NCBI GenBank assembly: GCA_951812325.1
Contig: OX638294.1
Coordinates: 2,962,001 to 3,026,000 of the forward strand
Reading direction: 5' to 3'
DNA length: 64,000 nucleotides
Source: an uncultured Thermoanaerobaculia bacterium
Lineage (GTDB): Bacteria; Acidobacteriota; Thermoanaerobaculia; Multivoradales; Multivoraceae
This document shows positions 10,199 through 18,383 of this stretch, piece after piece. The notes under the pieces are model-generated. The model was given only the letters and a program-made list of their open reading frames with translations. It was not told the DNA's origin and ran no database searches. The translations under genes and the position numbers were made by a program. The stretch's first letter is position 1. Every line of letters begins with the position of its first letter.

Positions 10199-11251
10199 GT
10201 GATTCGCAGTCCCTGGCAACGGTTCTACGGCTGGGCGCACGACCGGCGCCGTCGCTACTGGGCGGCAAGGGCGGAGAGCCTGGGTCGTCCCACGGTCAGC
10301 GTCGGCAACCTGCACTGGGGCGGCAGCGGCAAGACGCCGACGGTGATCGCCGTCGCTCTCAGCCTGACCGATTCGGGTCGGCGGGTTGCGGTTCTTTCGC
10401 GCGGATACCGCCGCCGAGGCCGGACGCCCCTGGTCGTCAGCCTTGGCGAGCGCGGCCTGGCGTCGGTCGAGGAGGCGGGCGACGAGCCGGTGATGATCGC
10501 CGGGCAGGCGCCTGGCGTTGCCGTCGTCGTCGGCGCCGACCGCCGAGCGGCAGCGGCGCTTGCGCTCGGAGGCGATCCGACCATCGACGTCTTCGTCCTC
10601 GACGACGGCTTCTCCCACGTCCGGGTGCGCCGCGACGTCGAGATCCTGACCTTTCCCGCCTCCGACCCGTTCGCAGGCGGCCGGCTTCTGCCTGGAGGCC
10701 GGCTGCGCGAGCCGCTGGCCAACGTGAGTCTGGCCGACGCGGTGGTGCTCACCGGCGTCGAAGGACGCTCGATTGGCGGTCCCGCCCGCGATGACGGCCC
10801 TGGGCGCGGCCGCCGGCCCGCCGCGAACGAGCCGCCGGCCGACTTCGAGCCGACCCTGCGTCGGCACGGCTTCACCGGCAGGGTGTTCACCTCGTCGCTC
10901 AGGCCAGAAGTCGCGGCGGAATCCGTGGAGGGATCACTGCCCCGCCGGCCGCTCCTCGTCACCGGCGTCGCCCGGCCCGAGCGCGTTGCCCGCACCGCGG
11001 CCCGGGTTGGCCTGGAGTGCGTGGACCACCTCCGCTACCCCGACCATCACGGCTACCCGCCACGGTCCCTGCGCAGGATCGAAGCCGCCTGCGTCCGGCA
11101 CCGCTGCGACGCCGTCGTGGTGACCTCCAAGGACGCGGTCAAGCTGCGCGGCCGGTGGCCGGAAGGGGCGCCGCCGCTGGTGGAACTCAGGGTGGAGGCG
11201 CTGCTTGACCCTGAGTTCCCGGCCTGGCTCGTCCATCGCTTGGCACGCTGA
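10199..11251 (+). CDS. lpxK: Tetraacyldisaccharide 4'-kinase
   Basis: 350 residues, GTG start two bases after the waaA stop. It phosphorylates the lipid A precursor to lipid IVA. P-loop GGSGKTP at 41-47, then LSRGYRRRGRTPLVV, DEPVMIA, the catalytic Asp motif VFVLDDGFSHVRVRRDVEIL (the usual DDGFQH is DDGFSH here) and a C-terminal DHLRYPDHHGY segment. Length and motif order are normal. The stretch around residues 200-225 (GPGRGRRPAANEPPADFEP) looks like a low-complexity spacer. Confidence 0.93.
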   Translation: MIRSPWQRFYGWAHDRRRRYWAARAESLGRPTVSVGNLHWGGSGKTPTVIAVALSLTDSGRRVAVLSRGYRRRGRTPLVVSLGERGLASVEEAGDEPVMIAGQAPGVAVVVGADRRAAAALALGGDPTIDVFVLDDGFSHVRVRRDVEILTFPASDPFAGGRLLPGGRLREPLANVSLADAVVLTGVEGRSIGGPARDDGPGRGRRPAANEPPADFEPTLRRHGFTGRVFTSSLRPEVAAESVEGSLPRRPLLVTGVARPERVARTAARVGLECVDHLRYPDHHGYPPRSLRRIEAACVRHRCDAVVVTSKDAVKLRGRWPEGAPPLVELRVEALLDPEFPAWLVHRLAR

Positions 11252-11336
11252 ATCCGGAGCGGGGAGTGGCCGTCATACGATATGCCTGCCGTTGCGGCAA
11301 TGAGGCAAAGCCGCTTCCCGGTCAAAAATCAACGCC

Positions 11337-11627
11337 ATGGCAATGGAACGCGCAAGTCTGCGAATCGACACGAGTCTCATGAGGAGCCTCGAAGTCGAGG
11401 CGAAGCGGCAGCGACGGTCGCCTTCGCGCCTCGCGGGCGAGGCGATTGAGACGATGCTGCTCAACTGCGCCGAGAAGCGCGCCGCCATACTTGCGGCGAT
11501 CGACGAGGCCGAAGAGGGATCGTTCGTGTCCGAGAAAGCGATGAACGACTGGGTGTCGTCCTGGGGGAGCGATTCAGAGACCCCGGCGCCGGCGCCTGAT
11601 GTGCTGCCCCGATCCCGTGATCGGTGA
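11337..11627 (+). CDS. Small ribbon-helix-helix-like protein (antitoxin-like)
   Basis: 96 residues. ERASLRIDTSLMRSLEVEA then KRQRRSPSRLAGEAIETML resembles the strand-helix-helix DNA-binding fold of CopG/ParD-type antitoxins; the C-terminal half is acidic (AAIDEAEEGSFVSEKAMNDWVSSW), as in toxin-binding tails. The stop overlaps the GTG of the following HNH gene (GTGA), so the two are coupled. A small hairpin TGCCG-TTG-CGGCA lies just upstream (about 11287-11299) and could be an operator. Function is inferred from fold and arrangement. Confidence 0.55.
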   Translation: MAMERASLRIDTSLMRSLEVEAKRQRRSPSRLAGEAIETMLLNCAEKRAAILAAIDEAEEGSFVSEKAMNDWVSSWGSDSETPAPAPDVLPRSRDR

Positions 11628-12634
11628 AACTGGTCTCTCCAGGCCTGATGCAAACCGACCCCGACGAGGCGATTCGAGCGGCCGCCTTCGCCGCGCTGGA
11701 CCAGCTCGTCCTGACGCACGGTCCCCGGCTGCCCTGGAGCGCGGTCGACCGGGGCTTCCGCTTCGGCGGCGAGAAGGTTCACTTCGCGGGGCGCGCCAGG
11801 GGCATCTTCAAGCCGCGGCAGATGAGCGCGGCGCTCAGCATCAAGACGGTGGCCCCGCGAGCGGGCCGGCGGATCTGGTATCGCGACCAGGTGGGGAACA
11901 ACCCGCCGGAGCCGGACGAACCTCCGAGATCACCGTCGCCCAGGCCGGACTACCGTACAGGATTGCTTGCGTACGACCTCGCCCGCCGCGGCAGGCAGGA
12001 TTCCACGAACCTTGCCCTCGACGAGGCCCGGCGCCGGTGCGCGCCCCTGGTCTACTTCGTCGGTGTCTCGCCTGCCGTCTACGAGCCGCTTTCGCCAGTA
12101 TGGGTGGAGGACCTGGACTTCGAAACCGGCCGCGTTCTCCTGGCGGCTGCGGACGCTCTCGACCCGACGATGAGCTCGATCCAGGCCGCCCAGGCCGGCG
12201 GCGCCTCCACCGAGCTCCGCGAGCGGTCCTACTCACTCGTCGCCGCGAAAAAGCGCAATCACCAGGCATGGTTCAGCAGCCGGACGAAGTCGGCGTACGG
12301 CCATCGCTGCGCCTTCAGCGGGCTGCCCTTGCCGCGGCTGCTGGTGGGCGCCCACATCCTGCCCGATTCGGAGGGCGGCCCCGCGGCAGTGACCAACGGC
12401 ATCTGCATGTCGACCCTCCATCACACTGCCTTCGATGCCAACTTGATCGGCGTGGACACGAGTTGCCGCATCCACGTTGCCAGGTCGGTGAAGGATGGCC
12501 GGGATGGCCCTCTGCTGGATAGCTTGAAGGGGCTGGACGGGACGCAACTGGGTCAGCCGGACCGACGTGAGGACCGTCCCGGTCGGGAGTTCCTGGATTG
12601 GCGGTTCCAGCGCTTTCTCGAGACCGCCGACTGA
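11624..12634 (+). CDS. HNH-type endonuclease-like protein
   Basis: 336 residues from the GTG at 11624; an ATG at 11648 is an alternative. The N-terminal about 200 residues resemble the DNA-recognition half of putative HNH restriction enzymes (PWSAVDRGFRFGGEKVHFAGRARGIFKP). Residues about 225-285 form the nuclease centre: RTKSAYGHRCAFSGLPLPRLLVGAHILPDSEGG then GICMSTLHHTAFDANLI, the HNH pattern with a single front cysteine. There is no methyltransferase nearby. Coupling to a ribbon-helix-helix protein suggests a guarded nuclease. It could also be a remnant of a larger defence locus. Confidence 0.65.
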   Translation: MKLVSPGLMQTDPDEAIRAAAFAALDQLVLTHGPRLPWSAVDRGFRFGGEKVHFAGRARGIFKPRQMSAALSIKTVAPRAGRRIWYRDQVGNNPPEPDEPPRSPSPRPDYRTGLLAYDLARRGRQDSTNLALDEARRRCAPLVYFVGVSPAVYEPLSPVWVEDLDFETGRVLLAAADALDPTMSSIQAAQAGGASTELRERSYSLVAAKKRNHQAWFSSRTKSAYGHRCAFSGLPLPRLLVGAHILPDSEGGPAAVTNGICMSTLHHTAFDANLIGVDTSCRIHVARSVKDGRDGPLLDSLKGLDGTQLGQPDRREDRPGREFLDWRFQRFLETAD

Positions 12635-12788
12635 TCGTGCGCGAGCCTGCCGAGGCGCTGCGTCTCGGATTGGACCGAACGCCGCCCCGCGGTCCGCGGC
12701 GCGCTGCCGAAGCTCGAGGAGGATGGGGTCAGAGGCCCCGTGGCCACAGACCGGTTTCAACGCGCAGTCGTTGGCCGCGATCCTCGGC

Positions 12789-14198
12789 TCAGGCGAACGA
12801 CCGTCCCCCGATCACGGCCCAGATGATCCACAGGATGGCGACCGGGCAGACGAAGCGGAGCAGCACGCCGCGCCAGACGAAGTACCACCGGCCGACGTCG
12901 CCGTGGCCTTCGGCGAGTTCCTGGCTCGACGCGCGGCGGCTGAAGAACCAGCCGACGAAGATCGCGGTCAGCAGGCCGCCGAGCGGCAGGACCCAATTCG
13001 AGACCGTGTAGTCCATCGTGTCGAAGAAACCGGCGGTGCGCTCGCCGAGGGGCGCCAGGGTGGAGAGCGCGCCGGAAGCGCCGAGCGAAAGGGCGGAGGG
13101 AATGCCGAAGGCGAAGACGGCGCCGCCGGCGAGGAGGCTCGCCTTGCGCCGGCTCAGACCCCGCTGGTCGATCAGGTATGCGGCGACCACTTCCAGCAAC
13201 GAGATGGTGGACGTGAGGGCGGCGAATCCGACCAGCAGGTAGAACGTCGGCGCCAGAACCACTCCCAGCGGCATCTCGTAGAACATCCGCGGCAGCGTCG
13301 TGAAGAGGATCGTGGCGCTCTTGCCGAAGGTCGCGGCGCGCTCGGCGGCGCTGACGCTGAAGATGATCGAGAACATGACGACGCACGCCATGATCGCGAT
13401 CAGCGTGTCGAGGAAACAGATCGTCACCGCGCTCCTCGGAATGGACTGTCGGGACGTCATGTACGAACCGTAGGTGAGCATGGCCCCCATGCCGACCGAG
13501 AGCGTGAAGAAGGCGTGCCCCACCGCTTCGAGCAGGCCGTGGCCGGTCACCGGTCCGACGTGGAAGAGGAAGCGGATCGCCTCGCCGAAGCCCGGGCTCC
13601 AGAACGAGTTGACGACGAGCAGGAGAAGGATGGCGCCGAGGACAGGCATCAGCAGCTTGGTCACCCGCTCGATCCCCCGGCGGACGCCCAGGGTCACGAC
13701 GCCGACCGTGACCAGCATGAAGAGGGCGTGGAAGCCGACCTGGAGCGGCCCGTTGGCCAGGAAGCCGCCGAACGCCTCGCCCAGTGCCTGGCCTTCCAGG
13801 TCGAAACCCCTCACCGACCAGCTCAGGCACTGGCCGAAGTAGTAGACCGTCCAGCCTGCGATCAGGGCGTAGTAGGAGAGCAGGATGAAGCTCCCCAGGA
13901 CACCCAGCGCCCCGACCGCGCCCCAGGCGCGTCCGCCCAGCCGGCCCTTCGCGGCGTCGATGAACGCGCCGACCGGGCTTTGCCGCGTTCGCCGCCCGAT
14001 GACGAGCTCCGCCATCATGATCGGCAGGCCGATCAGCGCGATCGCGACCAGGTAGACGAGGACGAAGGAACCGCCGTCGTTGGCGTAGGTGATGTACGGG
14101 AACTTCCAGATGTTGCCGAGCCCGATCGCGGAGCCGACCGCCGCGAAGATGAACCCGAGTTGACCGAACCTTCCGCGCTCGTTGGATCCGTTTGCCAC
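12789..14198 (-). CDS. Neurotransmitter:sodium symporter (NSS) family transporter
   Basis: 469 residues from the GTG at 14198, chosen because GGGAGGA lies 10 bp upstream (14209-14215); a TTG at 14207 would sit too close to it. TM1 has the sodium and substrate motif FIFAAVGSAIGLGNIWKFPYITYANDGG, followed by about ten more helices (LVYLVAIALIGLPIMMAEL; FILLSYYALIAGWTVYYFG; AFFTLSVGMGAMLTYGSYM). Expected role: sodium-coupled import of amino acids or related solutes. Genes on both sides are unrelated, so it is probably monocistronic. The 154 bp between it and the HNH gene show nothing definite. Confidence 0.9.
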   Translation of the reverse strand: MANGSNERGRFGQLGFIFAAVGSAIGLGNIWKFPYITYANDGGSFVLVYLVAIALIGLPIMMAELVIGRRTRQSPVGAFIDAAKGRLGGRAWGAVGALGVLGSFILLSYYALIAGWTVYYFGQCLSWSVRGFDLEGQALGEAFGGFLANGPLQVGFHALFMLVTVGVVTLGVRRGIERVTKLLMPVLGAILLLLVVNSFWSPGFGEAIRFLFHVGPVTGHGLLEAVGHAFFTLSVGMGAMLTYGSYMTSRQSIPRSAVTICFLDTLIAIMACVVMFSIIFSVSAAERAATFGKSATILFTTLPRMFYEMPLGVVLAPTFYLLVGFAALTSTISLLEVVAAYLIDQRGLSRRKASLLAGGAVFAFGIPSALSLGASGALSTLAPLGERTAGFFDTMDYTVSNWVLPLGGLLTAIFVGWFFSRRASSQELAEGHGDVGRWYFVWRGVLLRFVCPVAILWIIWAVIGGRSFA

Positions 14199-14470
14199 GC
14201 TGACCAAGTCCTCCCGTGTGCGTCCTGTTCCTGTTGCGGCGGGTTTGGCCGCCGCCGGTGGCTGGCTAGCGTAGCGGAGTCAGTCGGATGGCAGCGCTGG
14301 CGCTGCCCGCGCCCGCAGATCTCCAAGGCCGTCTGGATCAGCGGGGCTCAACGAGGCCGACGACGAGACGGCGAAGGCGCCTCGCGAAGCACCAGGCCCG
14401 TGACTTCCCCGTGCCGAAATCTGCGGCGTCCAGGCCGAGCCTGCGCCGAGCTGCGGAAAGGGTGCACCAG

Positions 14471-14697
14471 CAGCCCGTGGCAGAAGTCGCGCTGCATTCG
14501 AGCGGCCATGCATCCCGCTCGGCATGGTGCCAGTCCGTGCGCCCGATGACGGGCGCACGGACTGGTTCGCGGGTGACGCGGAACGCGCCACCCGGGTCGC
14601 TCCTCGGTCGAATATGGCCCGGTATGCTCCCTCGTCGCGCCTTGCCGGGCGGGCGCCTGGCCACTCTCGGTGCGACACGGACTTCTGCCACGGGCTG
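14471..14697. repeat. Inverted-repeat element, copy B (best-preserved copy)
   Basis: Bounded by perfect 18-bp inverted repeats: CAGCCCGTGGCAGAAGTC at 14471-14488 and its complement at 14680-14697. Both sides are flanked by CCAG (14467-14470 and 14698-14701), a possible target duplication. The centre has a 15-bp perfect hairpin, CAGTCCGTGCGCCCG with loop ATGA (14531-14564). It lies in the 523-bp gap between the NSS gene and the FG-GAP gene; the rest of that gap (14199-14470) shows no other feature. It is too short to code for a transposase, so it is MITE- or REP-like. Confidence 0.75.
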
Positions 14698-14721
14698 CCA
14701 GGGCGAACCCCGGTTCCCGGG

Positions 14722-17700
14722 TTACGGGCTGGGGCGGATTCCGGGTGGGGATTTCACGTCAGGCCCGACGACCCGCGTCAGCCAGCGCTCGCGGTAGGCG
14801 TCGAGTTCGGGCGTTTCGGGATAGCTCTCGCCGGGAGCGAACGGGTAGCCGGACATCGCCTGGAAGGGCAGGGGCAGGTTGCTGTCCGCCTTCCAGGTGT
14901 TGCGGTCGGCGTCCTTGTCCCAACCGAAGGTCTCAAGGAAGACGGTGCGCGTGTAGCCGGGCTTCGGCGGCTCAAGGTCGCGGGCGTCGAAGAGGACGCG
15001 GATCTCGTCGCCCGGGCCGATGACGACCTGGCGGTCGTCGACGGCGGCGAGCAGCTCGCGGACGTCGCCGAAGCGCGTGTAGCGGCCGGGGAACGGCAGC
15101 CACGGGGACTCCGCGCTCGTGCGCTGGTAGTCGAACAGGTGCGGGCCGTTGGGCGCGGGCCGGGTGAGTGCCGAGAACCCGCGGTAGGACAGGTCCGCCG
15201 AGGCGGCCTCCAGGCGAGCCTGGACGATGACGTCGGAGCTGCCCGTGCCGCCCTCCAGACGGGGCTGGACGACCACGTCGGGGTTGCCCGTGCCGCCCAG
15301 GTCCATGCTCCAAGCCACCTTGTCCCAGTGCAGCCAGCGGGTGGTGACGATGCGCAGCTTCGACGCGCCCGCGGGCAGCGGCGGCGTGTCGACGACCATC
15401 GTCTTCGTCTTGCCGGGCGGGAAGCCCATCGGGTCGAGCAGAATCTGCCAGCCGTCCGCGGTTTCGACTTCCAGCCGGGTCAACACCATCTCCAGGTCGC
15501 CGTGCTCCACCGCCTGGGCGATCGCGAGGTTGAGGCTCGCGTCGGCCGGGAACACCCAACCGTCGAGCCACAGCCGGACCGGCTTTCCGGGCGCCTCGCC
15601 CAGGTCGAAGGTGAAGGCCCAGGGTTCGGCGGCGTGGCCCTGGTAGCGGGAGCGCTGGTAGCCGTCCGCGTAGACCTCGTCGCGGGCCCGGACCCTCTCG
15701 GTCACGTCGCGGCCGCGGCCGTCGATCGCCTGGACGACGGGGCGGATGCCGCCGCTGGCCACGACTTCGTCGGGCGGCCGGCCGATATGCCCCTGGCCGG
15801 GCACGATCCGCAGGTTGCTGGCAACCGCCACGTCCTCCCGGTGGTCGATCACCCAGAGGCGGGTGCGGTCGATGTAGGCGGCTTCCCACAGTTCCTCGGT
15901 GATCCGCAGGTCGTAGAAGCCGTCGCGCGGCGCGGCGCCGTCGACCCGGACCAGTTCGTCGGGGTCGTAGCCGCTCCAGACGCCGTCCGTGAGCGGCATG
16001 CCCAGCGGCGCGCCCCACAGCAGGTCGGTGACGAAGGTGATCTTTTCGCCGTCCCAGGTGTAGAGGAACGGGCAACTGCCCTTGAGCACCTGCTCCTCGA
16101 CGATCGTCATGTTCTCGCCGGGATCCAGGCGATTCTGGGGTACGCCGTTGGCCCAGACGACGCGGATCAGGTCGGCCCTGCGGCGGTTGCCGAGCCCGAT
16201 GTGGGTGATCGGCCGATCGACTTCGAAGTACTGGGACACGCTGCCCGATCTGACCTCGATCGTTGCGCCGCGGCCGAAGACGTTGTTCTTCTGGCCCGCC
16301 ACGTCGAGGCCGACCAGGCGCACCCGGAGCCAGTTGTTCTCCGAGCCCTCCAGGTTCTCGATCCGGTAGAGGCCGCCGGCGCCGGCCGCCACCAGGTCCA
16401 GGTCGCCGTCGTCGTCCAGGTCCTCGGCCCGCACCGCTGCCAGTCCGGCGTTGCGCGGTAGCCCGGTGACCTGGGCGAGACGGAAGTCGAGGCCGTCCGG
16501 ACCGGAGTCCGACGTCTGGGTCAGCACCCGCAGTTCGCCGTCCGCGACCAGAGCGAGGTCGCGGCGCCCGTCGTTGTCCGCGTCGAGCAGGGCCAGGTCG
16601 GTAGCGCCTTCCGGCAGCGCCGTCGACTCCGGGGCCAGGGGGAAGGGAGCCAGCGCTCCGTCTTCATCCCGCCTCAGGATGACCGTCGAAGCGCCGGCGA
16701 GCAGGAACTCGGGAACGCCGTCGCGGTCCAGGTCGGCGGTTCGCACGACCCGAACGGGTCCTCCCGTGCTCAGGGGGCTCCTGGCCTCCTCATCGGCGCT
16801 GACCAGGCTGATCAGCCTGCCGAACAGACCGGGGCTGGGCGAGGGCGGGGTTCTCTCCGCGAATCGGCCCTGGCGGAGGTTGTCCAGCCACAGGACGCCC
16901 GCGTCGTGGGCCAGCAGCAGGTCCGTGTCGCCGTCGCGGTCGGCGTCGGTGGCCTGGAGGTGGTGGAAGCGCCGGACCTCGACTTCGGGCAGCGCCCGTT
17001 GGCCCAGGGCCTCGAGCGGACCCTCGAAGATCTCCTCGCCCGACACGTTTCGCAGCAGATCGGGCGCGCCGCCCGTCCGGGCGACGGCGAGATCGAGGTC
17101 GCCGTCGCTGTCGAAGTCGATCAGGTCGGCGGCGGTGACGGACAGCGGGCCGGCCAGGAACCGGTCGCTCGCGTCGACGAGCTGTGGCGTATCGCCTTCG
17201 TCGTCGTCGATCTGCCAGACGGCCAGGGGATCGCCGACCGAAATCAGGTCGAGCCGCCGGTCGTTGTCGGGATCGCCGACGACCAGGAACCGGCCGCTGC
17301 TTGCCGGGGCGTCAACCGGTGTTGCGTAGCCCGCGCCGGCCCGGCGCAGCTTGAGCTGGCTCGCGGGATCGTCCGCGCCGGCGCCCGCCGCCACGCGCGC
17401 CATGTCGGCTCGGTCGTCGCCGTCGAAGTCGGCGACCTCAAGCGCTCGCCCGACCGTGGGGGCGTTGTCGATTCGCGTCGCGCGGAAGCGGGCGGGCCTC
17501 GCGGGACCGAAGTCGCCGATGGACTCTTCGCCTTCGAAGCGCTCGACGGGAATGCCCTGGATGTTGGTGTAGACCTCGGCGAGGCTGCTGCGCCAGCCGG
17601 GCGTCTCAAGCAGCACGTTGCGCAGGCGCGGCGCGAAACGGCGGGCGCGGTCCAGGTCGTCGGCCTCCAGAGCGTCCAGGACCTCCGAGATCGCCCGTTC

Positions 17701-18312
17701 GGCGATCGGTTGGGCCTGCCAGATCAGCTCGCGCACCCGCAGGTAGGCGTCGCTTGCACTCCCGCGGTCGGCGTCCGCGAGCGCCTCGGCGCCGCTCAGG
17801 AGCAGGACGACCAGGTTGTCGGGCCGCAGACGCTGCAGCCGGTCCAACGCGATCCGCCGGTCGGCCTCGGCGCCGCTCATGTTCTCGGCGTGCCGGAAGA
17901 GCGCGTACTGCGTTTCGGGATCGTCGGGCGCGGCCCGGGCGGCGCGGCGGTAGTCGGCCAGCGCATCCTCGTTGCTTCCGGAGGCCCACCAGTACAGGAT
18001 GTCCGCGCGGATCAGCCGCAGGTCGGCCCGGTCGCCGCCCAGAGCGAGCGCTCGATCGATCGAGGCCAGGGCCGCTTCGTGCTGGTCCTGTCGGAGCAGG
18101 GCGACTCCCAGGTTGGCGTGGCCGAGCGGCTCTTCGGGCGCCAGCTCGATCAGCTCGCGATAGGTGGACTCGGCCTCGGTCGCGCGCTCGTTCTCGAGTT
18201 GGGCGTAGCCGAGGTTCCGCAGGCGCGCGATCTCCTCGGAGGGTTGGGCCGACGCGGCGCCCGCGGCCACGAGCGCTGTGAGAACGACTACGGCTGGGAG
18301 TCTGCGGAGCAT
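14722..18312 (-). CDS. Large exported TPR / FG-GAP (VCBS) repeat protein with UnbV-type region
   Basis: 1196 residues from the ATG at 18312, which starts a signal peptide (LRRLPAVVVLTALVAAGAASAQ); an upstream TTG at 18348 is less likely. Residues about 25-150 are TPRs (YAQLENERATEAESTYREL; LGVALLRQDQHEAALASID). From about 300 to 680 there are many FG-GAP calcium-type loops (DFDGDDRADM, DFDSDGDLDLAV, DADRDGDTDLLL, DLDRDGVPEFLL, DADNDGRRDLAL, DLDDDGDLDLVA), predicting a beta-propeller. About 690-760 is UnbV/ASPIC-like (NNWLRVRLVGL...GATIEVRSGS...THIGLG). The C-terminal 430 residues are unassigned and contain a 15-residue tandem duplication, GGTG(N/S)(P/S)DV(V/I)VQ(P/A)RLE. Such proteins are usually surface or periplasmic. 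Confidence 0.8.
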   Translation of the reverse strand: MLRRLPAVVVLTALVAAGAASAQPSEEIARLRNLGYAQLENERATEAESTYRELIELAPEEPLGHANLGVALLRQDQHEAALASIDRALALGGDRADLRLIRADILYWWASGSNEDALADYRRAARAAPDDPETQYALFRHAENMSGAEADRRIALDRLQRLRPDNLVVLLLSGAEALADADRGSASDAYLRVRELIWQAQPIAERAISEVLDALEADDLDRARRFAPRLRNVLLETPGWRSSLAEVYTNIQGIPVERFEGEESIGDFGPARPARFRATRIDNAPTVGRALEVADFDGDDRADMARVAAGAGADDPASQLKLRRAGAGYATPVDAPASSGRFLVVGDPDNDRRLDLISVGDPLAVWQIDDDEGDTPQLVDASDRFLAGPLSVTAADLIDFDSDGDLDLAVARTGGAPDLLRNVSGEEIFEGPLEALGQRALPEVEVRRFHHLQATDADRDGDTDLLLAHDAGVLWLDNLRQGRFAERTPPSPSPGLFGRLISLVSADEEARSPLSTGGPVRVVRTADLDRDGVPEFLLAGASTVILRRDEDGALAPFPLAPESTALPEGATDLALLDADNDGRRDLALVADGELRVLTQTSDSGPDGLDFRLAQVTGLPRNAGLAAVRAEDLDDDGDLDLVAAGAGGLYRIENLEGSENNWLRVRLVGLDVAGQKNNVFGRGATIEVRSGSVSQYFEVDRPITHIGLGNRRRADLIRVVWANGVPQNRLDPGENMTIVEEQVLKGSCPFLYTWDGEKITFVTDLLWGAPLGMPLTDGVWSGYDPDELVRVDGAAPRDGFYDLRITEELWEAAYIDRTRLWVIDHREDVAVASNLRIVPGQGHIGRPPDEVVASGGIRPVVQAIDGRGRDVTERVRARDEVYADGYQRSRYQGHAAEPWAFTFDLGEAPGKPVRLWLDGWVFPADASLNLAIAQAVEHGDLEMVLTRLEVETADGWQILLDPMGFPPGKTKTMVVDTPPLPAGASKLRIVTTRWLHWDKVAWSMDLGGTGNPDVVVQPRLEGGTGSSDVIVQARLEAASADLSYRGFSALTRPAPNGPHLFDYQRTSAESPWLPFPGRYTRFGDVRELLAAVDDRQVVIGPGDEIRVLFDARDLEPPKPGYTRTVFLETFGWDKDADRNTWKADSNLPLPFQAMSGYPFAPGESYPETPELDAYRERWLTRVVGPDVKSPPGIRPSP

Positions 18313-18383
18313 GGCTTGCTGCGACCGGTGCGGTCGGTGACCGGGCAATCCTACGCCCGGGCGCGACTAGAGTAGTCGCCGCC

